The translations under genes were made by a program, and so were the position numbers. The notes under the pieces are model-generated. The model saw nothing but the letters and a program-made list of their open reading frames with translations, ran no database searches and was not told the DNA's origin. Of a stretch of 64,000 nt of DNA, positions 59,722 to 64,000 are shown piece after piece. Numbering within the stretch: position 1 is the stretch's first letter; each line of letters starts with the position of its first letter. The DNA is from Catellatospora paridis (lineage in GTDB: Bacteria; Actinomycetota; Actinomycetes; Mycobacteriales; Micromonosporaceae), in the NCBI RefSeq assembly GCF_009720365.1, contig NZ_ML769318.1, positions 1-64,000 of the forward strand. The letters run 5' to 3'.

Positions 59722-60738
59722 TCAGGTCGCCGGTGGCGTCACCAGCTGTCGCGCCACGGAGGCGCACACGTCGGCCCCGTACTGCAGGCCGCTCTCGACG
59801 GGGTAGCGGGTCATCACATTCATGATCCAGTCATCGCTGATGGCGAGGCAGTTCAGGTGCCAGTTGCCGTCGGCGCCGATGGCCGTCCAGCCGTTCTTGA
59901 TGGCGAGGGTGCGGGCGAGGGTGTCGGGTACGCCGTCGATGATGCCCCACCGGCCGCCGCCCGTCGTGGCGAACTGTTCCTCGGCGGCGGTGGAACCGCT
60001 CACCGAGCGCATCTCGGTGAGCACCCAGCCGGTCCACCGCGGGCCCGCCGCGGTGCCGTCGGCGACGCACTGCGCCAGCCGGACCGCGTCCCGAGGCGAC
60101 ATCTGGGTGCGGCTCCACCACTGGTCGAACAGTGTGGTGTCGGTCAGCCCGCAGACGTCGATCATCCGCTGCACGACCTCGTTGCCGCCGCCGGCCCGGT
60201 AGAGGGCCTGCGCGGCGCCGTCGTCGGAGTGCCTGATCGCGGCGCTGGCCTGGGCCAGCTCCTGCGGGGTCACCGGCTGGCCCGACTCGGCGGCACGGCG
60301 CAGGTGGTCGGCGACCAGCCACACCTTGATCATCGACTCGGTGCTGCTGGTCTGCGTGGCGTTGCGGGACGCGACGATCTGGCCGGTGCGCCGGTCGAGC
60401 ATGGCGTAGCCGACGAAGTCGCCGGTGAAGGCCAGGTTGACCCGGCCCGCGGTGAGCGACCGGGTCGGCCGGTCCGCGGCTCGCGAGGAGGCGCGCTGGC
60501 TGGCGGCGTCGGCGGTCGGCGAGGCGGCACCCGCGTTCGGGACGGGCGTGGCGGTGGTCTTGGGGGCCGCGCCGGGCACGGCGATCGGGGCCGGGGTCGG
60601 CGGGGTGCCCGCGGCTTCTGCGCTCACCTGGACATTCTGCGAGCCGGTGAGAGCCGTGGTGGCGGTAGGGGCCACCAGCGCGAGGACCAGTACGCCGAGC
60701 GCGGTCGTCGCGGCGGTGAGAGGTGTGCGGCGGCGCAT
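59722..60738 (-). CDS. secreted serine hydrolase, class A beta-lactamase fold (copy 2)
   Basis: 338-residue exported paralogue of the next gene: signal (1 to about 30), a Pro/Ala-rich spacer (about 45-95), then the domain (about 100-335). SxxK is SMIK (Ser135, Lys138), the second motif is SDD (Ser171-Asp172-Asp173) and the third KNG, so the SDN and KTG residues are only partly kept. The two genes form an operon. I chose the ATG at 60738, which has a GGGAG site and precedes the signal; the longer in-frame reading starts before the paa promoter and was rejected. The substrate is unknown. Confidence 0.82.
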   Translation of the reverse strand: MRRRTPLTAATTALGVLVLALVAPTATTALTGSQNVQVSAEAAGTPPTPAPIAVPGAAPKTTATPVPNAGAASPTADAASQRASSRAADRPTRSLTAGRVNLAFTGDFVGYAMLDRRTGQIVASRNATQTSSTESMIKVWLVADHLRRAAESGQPVTPQELAQASAAIRHSDDGAAQALYRAGGGNEVVQRMIDVCGLTDTTLFDQWWSRTQMSPRDAVRLAQCVADGTAAGPRWTGWVLTEMRSVSGSTAAEEQFATTGGGRWGIIDGVPDTLARTLAIKNGWTAIGADGNWHLNCLAISDDWIMNVMTRYPVESGLQYGADVCASVARQLVTPPAT

Positions 60739-60914
60739 ATGGGGGTGCTCCCGTTGACGGCATTGTCGTGGGTCGCCCGGGTATGGGGTGGTCCCGGATT
60801 GGCAGCAACGGTAGGTCGTACCTGCGTGAGCTGCCATTTCCGAGTCTTGCTCGCGCTCATTCCGGGTACCAGCAGTGATGCAGGTCACGGTGGGGCGGCC
60901 GCCGTGCGGCTGGT

Positions 60915-60953
60915 TGTGACAGTTGTTGCGCCGATACGCGCAAAGCTGTAACA
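60915..60953. promoter_or_regulatory. candidate paa operator/promoter
   Basis: Nested inverted repeat: TGTGACAG...CTGTAACA (7 of 8) outside and TTGCGC-N6-GCGCAA (perfect) inside. TTGCGC (60926-60931), 17 bases and TAACAC (60949-60954) could also be -35 and -10 boxes, ending 7 bases before the ATG at 60962. A repressor bound here would block the promoter; a TetR-type PaaR would suit, but none is in the window. Confidence 0.45.
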
Positions 60954-60961
60954 CTGGCCGC

Positions 60962-61980
<1,019 letters not shown>

Positions 61981-61984
<4 letters not shown>

Positions 61985-62043
61985 GCGAGCGAACCATGAG
62001 CGCGGCGGCCGCCGGCGACGAGCGCAGCGAGGAGTGGGCGTGA
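61981..62043 (+). repeat. MSERSE-type mini-ORF between paaA and paaB
   Basis: 20 codons reading MSERTM then DERSEEWA, with the GTG overlapping the paaA stop (61981-61984) and the TGA overlapping the paaB GTG (62040-62043). It lacks one 9-base unit (CGCAGCGAG) present in the other copies. GAGGAG at its 3' end is the paaB ribosome site. Confidence 0.8.
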
Positions 62044-62324
62044 CCAGCGACGTTCCCTTGTGGGAGGTGTTCGTCCGGCCCCGGCGCGGGCTGTCCCACA
62101 CCCACGCCGGCAGCCTGCACGCGCCGGACGCGGACATGGCCCTGCGCCACGCGCGTGACCTCTACACCCGGCGCCAGGAGGGCGTCTCCATCTGGGTGGT
62201 GCCCGCCACGGAGATCACCGCGTCGAGCCCGGACGAGAAGGACTCCTTCTTCGACCCGGCCGCCGACAAGATCTACCGGCACCCGACCTTCTACGAGCTG
62301 CCCGAGGGGGTGGCACACCTGTGA
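62040..62324 (+). CDS. paaB: phenylacetyl-CoA epoxidase subunit PaaB
   Basis: 94-residue small subunit of the epoxidase. It has the family start VPLWEVFVRPRRGLSHTHAGSLHAPD and the helix MALRHARDLYTRR; it helps hold the PaaA-PaaC complex together and is not catalytic. The GTG start at 62040 was chosen because GAGGAG sits 5 bases upstream. The stop overlaps the GTG of a second mini-ORF. Confidence 0.95.
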   Translation: MTSDVPLWEVFVRPRRGLSHTHAGSLHAPDADMALRHARDLYTRRQEGVSIWVVPATEITASSPDEKDSFFDPAADKIYRHPTFYELPEGVAHL

Positions 62325-62392
62325 GCGAGCGCAGCGAGCGAACCATGGGCGCGGTGCCCGCCGGTGACGAGCGAAGCGAGGAGCGGGCGTGA
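62321..62392 (+). repeat. MSERSE-type mini-ORF between paaB and paaC
   Basis: 23 codons reading MSERSERTM then DERSEERA. The GTG overlaps the paaB stop (62321-62324) and the TGA overlaps the paaC GTG (62389-62392). The two GAGCGMAGCGAG units and GAGGAG are as in the ccdA-resB copy. Confidence 0.8.
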
Positions 62393-63093
62393 GCGAGCTT
62401 GCTGAGCGCACCGAGGTGGAGTTGCTGGCCCTCGGGGACGACGCCCTGATCGCGGCCCAGCGGCTGGCCGAATGGGTGTCGCGCGCGCCCACGCTGGAGG
62501 AGGACGTGGCGCTGGCCAACATCGCCCTCGACCAGCTCGGCGCGGCCCGGATGCTGCTGGCCACCGCGGGCGACGAGGACGAGCTGGCATACCGGCGTGA
62601 CGACCAGGGGTTCCGCAACTGTCTGCTGGCCGAGCTGCCGCTCGGGCCGGCCCGCGGCGACCTGGACTTCGGCTGGACGATGACCTGGCTGCTCATGCTG
62701 TCGGCGGCGCAGCTGCTGCGCTACACCGACCTCGCGGCGGGCGCCGACGAGCAGGCGGCGGGCATCGGGGCGAAGGCGGTCAAGGAGTCGACCTACCACC
62801 TCGACCACGCCACCCAGTGGATGCTGCGGCTGGGCGGCGGCACCGAGCAGTCGCACCGCCGGGTGCAGGAGGCGCTGGACGGTCTCTGGCCCTACGGCCA
62901 CGAGCTGACCGAGGGCATCCGCGACCGCTGGCTGGCGCTGGTCGAGCCGGTGCTGGCGGAGTCGGGCCTGACCCGCCCCGCCGACCGCTGGCGGCCCGAC
63001 GGCGGCCGGGCGGGGCGGCACACCGAGCACCTGAGCTTCCTGCTGGCAGAGATGCAGTCGCTGCATCGGGCGCACCCCGGGGCGCAGTGGTGA
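62389..63093 (+). CDS. paaC: phenylacetyl-CoA epoxidase subunit PaaC
   Basis: 234-residue ferritin-fold subunit that pairs with PaaA as a structural, iron-poor partner. Recognisable parts: RLAEWVSRAPTLEEDVALANIALDQLG, DFGWTMTWLLMLS and KESTYHLDHATQWMLRLGGG. Length is slightly short but normal for actinobacteria. The GTG overlaps the mini-ORF stop. Its TGA overlaps an in-frame GTG that could start PaaD. Confidence 0.93.
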   Translation: MSELAERTEVELLALGDDALIAAQRLAEWVSRAPTLEEDVALANIALDQLGAARMLLATAGDEDELAYRRDDQGFRNCLLAELPLGPARGDLDFGWTMTWLLMLSAAQLLRYTDLAAGADEQAAGIGAKAVKESTYHLDHATQWMLRLGGGTEQSHRRVQEALDGLWPYGHELTEGIRDRWLALVEPVLAESGLTRPADRWRPDGGRAGRHTEHLSFLLAEMQSLHRAHPGAQW

Positions 63094-63140
63094 GCACGGC
63101 CGTCGCCACGGCGGCGCGGGGCGACCGGAGGGAGGGCGTG

Positions 63141-63611
63141 ATGACGGCGCAGACGGAGATCGCAAGGATCGCCGGTGCGGTGCCCGATCCGGAACTGCGT
63201 GTGGTCACCATCGGTGAGCTGGGCATCGTGCGCGGCGCGGAGCTCGCGGACGGCCGGGTCACGGTGACGATCACGCCGACCTACTCCGGCTGCCCGGCGA
63301 TGGACGCGATCCGCGACGACATCCGGGCCGCACTGGCCGGGGCCGGGTTCGCCGACGTCGAGGTCAAGACCGTGCTCAGCCCGGCCTGGTCCACCGACAT
63401 GATCACCGAATCGGGCTGGGCGGCGCTGGAGCGCACCGGCATCGCGGCGCCGGGTGCGTCCGGCACGCCGGCCTGCCCGCGCTGCGCGCACGCGCACGGC
63501 GGGCAGCCCACGCCGGTGCTGCAGATCAGCCGGTACGCCTCGACGCCCTGCCAGAGCCTGTGGAGCTGCCGCTCCTGCCTGGAACCCTTCAACGCGATCA
63601 AGAAACTGTGA
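63141..63611 (+). CDS. paaD: PaaD, iron-sulfur assembly (DUF59) protein of the paa set
   Basis: 156-residue protein with an N-terminal MIP18/DUF59 domain (DPELRVVTIGELGIV, TPTYSGCPAMDAI) and a C-terminal cysteine motif (CPRCAH and CQSLWSCRSC) typical of PaaD, which helps mature the iron-sulfur centre of PaaE. I chose ATG 63141 for its GGAGGGAGGG site; an in-frame GTG at 63090, which overlaps the paaC stop by 4 bases, is also possible and would add 17 residues. Confidence 0.9.
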   Translation: MTAQTEIARIAGAVPDPELRVVTIGELGIVRGAELADGRVTVTITPTYSGCPAMDAIRDDIRAALAGAGFADVEVKTVLSPAWSTDMITESGWAALERTGIAAPGASGTPACPRCAHAHGGQPTPVLQISRYASTPCQSLWSCRSCLEPFNAIKKL

Positions 63612-63625
63612 GCACGCCGCTGTGA
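63608..63625 (+). other. 6-codon mini-ORF between paaD and paaE
   Basis: GTG-AGC-ACG-CCG-CTG-TGA: the GTG overlaps the paaD stop (63608-63611) and the TGA overlaps the paaE GTG (63622-63625). Its first 9 bases repeat the paaE start, as if the initiation region had been duplicated. Confidence 0.4.
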
Positions 63626-64000
63626 GCACGACTTTCCACGAGCTGACCGTCACCGCGGTGGAGCAGCTGACCCCGTCCGCGGTGGCGCTGACCTTCGCGG
63701 TCCCCGCCGAGCTGCGGCAGGCCTTCGCCTTCCGGCCGGGACAGCACGTCACCGTACGCCTGGACGACGAGCTGCGCCGCTCGTACTCGATCTGCTCGAC
63801 GCCCGCGCAGCTGCGTGAGCGGGGCACGCTGACGATCGGCGTGAAGCGGGTGCCGGGCGGGGTCTTCTCGACCCGGGCGCAGGCGCTCGCGGCGGGCGAG
63901 ACGCTGCCGGTGCTGCCGCCGCTCGGCCGTTTCACCACCGAGCTGGACCCGGCCCGCGCCCGCCGCTACGGCGCGATCGTGGCGGGGTCGGGGATCACGC
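63622..64000 (+). CDS. paaE: PaaE, ferredoxin-reductase-like subunit (3' end outside window)
   Basis: Beginning of the reductase that feeds electrons from NADPH to the PaaA-PaaC epoxidase. The visible 126 residues form the FAD-binding beta-barrel: FRPGQHVTVRL and the flavin motif RRSYSICS, then the loop GVKRVPGGVFST, and the start of the NAD domain (GAIVAGSGIT). The rest, including the 2Fe-2S domain, lies beyond the window. GTG at 63622 overlaps the tiny frame after paaD. Confidence 0.92.
   Translation, partial: MSTTFHELTVTAVEQLTPSAVALTFAVPAELRQAFAFRPGQHVTVRLDDELRRSYSICSTPAQLRERGTLTIGVKRVPGGVFSTRAQALAAGETLPVLPPLGRFTTELDPARARRYGAIVAGSGIT

Overview
The window is chromosomal DNA of a very GC-rich actinomycete. 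The best guess is a soil or plant-litter member of the Micromonosporaceae. The reasons are extreme third-position GC with many GTG starts, a Glu-Asp-Phe tRNA cluster, futalosine-type menaquinone genes, a BldC-like regulator, CebR-like boxes before a cellulase, secreted plant-wall hydrolases, and repeated intergenic GAGCGCAGCGAG elements. Family level is inference; no rRNA or marker-gene comparison was possible. No prophage, insertion sequence, CRISPR array or plasmid gene was seen. Most of the window is ordinary core and accessory chromosome.

Layout. 1-6.6 kb: a TetR regulator and two FtsX-type ABC permeases (the last one cut by the window edge). 6.7-11.9 kb: a PrsW-type membrane protease pair, a small DxDxDG protein, a lipoprotein substrate-binding protein whose two halves are in reversed order, and small hypotheticals. 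12.0-12.4 kb: tRNA-Glu, -Asp and -Phe. 12.5-15.4 kb: a polysaccharide deacetylase, then idi and crtI (isoprenoid/carotenoid). 15.5-26.3 kb: a plant-polysaccharide region with two GH74 xyloglucanases and a CBM2-GH6 cellulase behind two CebR-like boxes. A LuxR regulator, a PP2C phosphatase and tRNA-Lys lie between them. 26.8-30.4 kb: oligopeptidase B and an FAD oxidase. 30.4-36.4 kb: hemL, a histidine phosphatase, tlpA-like, ccdA, resB and ccsB, a heme/cytochrome c maturation operon. 37.4-40.5 kb: mqnL, mqnP and mqnM. 41-50.3 kb: an unknown helical protein, a BldC-like regulator, an Lrp regulator with a cysteine-desulfhydrase-like enzyme, a DEAD-box helicase, an NlpC/P60 hydrolase, mqnE and small membrane proteins. 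50.4-53.3 kb: a cobalamin riboswitch and btuFCD. 53.3-60.7 kb: an exported PLP enzyme, a HelD-like helicase, an ArsR regulator, mqnA and two serine hydrolases. 60.9 kb to the end: paaABCDE, with paaE cut by the edge.

How genes work together. MqnA, MqnE, MqnP, MqnL and MqnM are five enzymes of the futalosine menaquinone route, spread over three loci. HemL and the Ccd/Res/Ccs set supply heme and attach it to exported cytochromes, so respiration is a theme of the centre of the window. The GH74 and GH6 enzymes degrade xyloglucan and cellulose outside the cell. PaaABCDE would epoxidise phenylacetyl-CoA.

Features that a gene list would miss. (1) Small repeated open frames (MSERSE...DERSEE) sit exactly between operon genes and are joined by 4-base stop/start overlaps. 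(2) At least twelve genes have a TANNNT -10 box 6-8 bases before the start codon and no Shine-Dalgarno sequence, which points to leaderless mRNAs. (3) The substrate-binding protein appears circularly permuted. (4) Two terminators share a GAAGGGCACCTTC palindrome. (5) A terminator contains a G22-C10 run.
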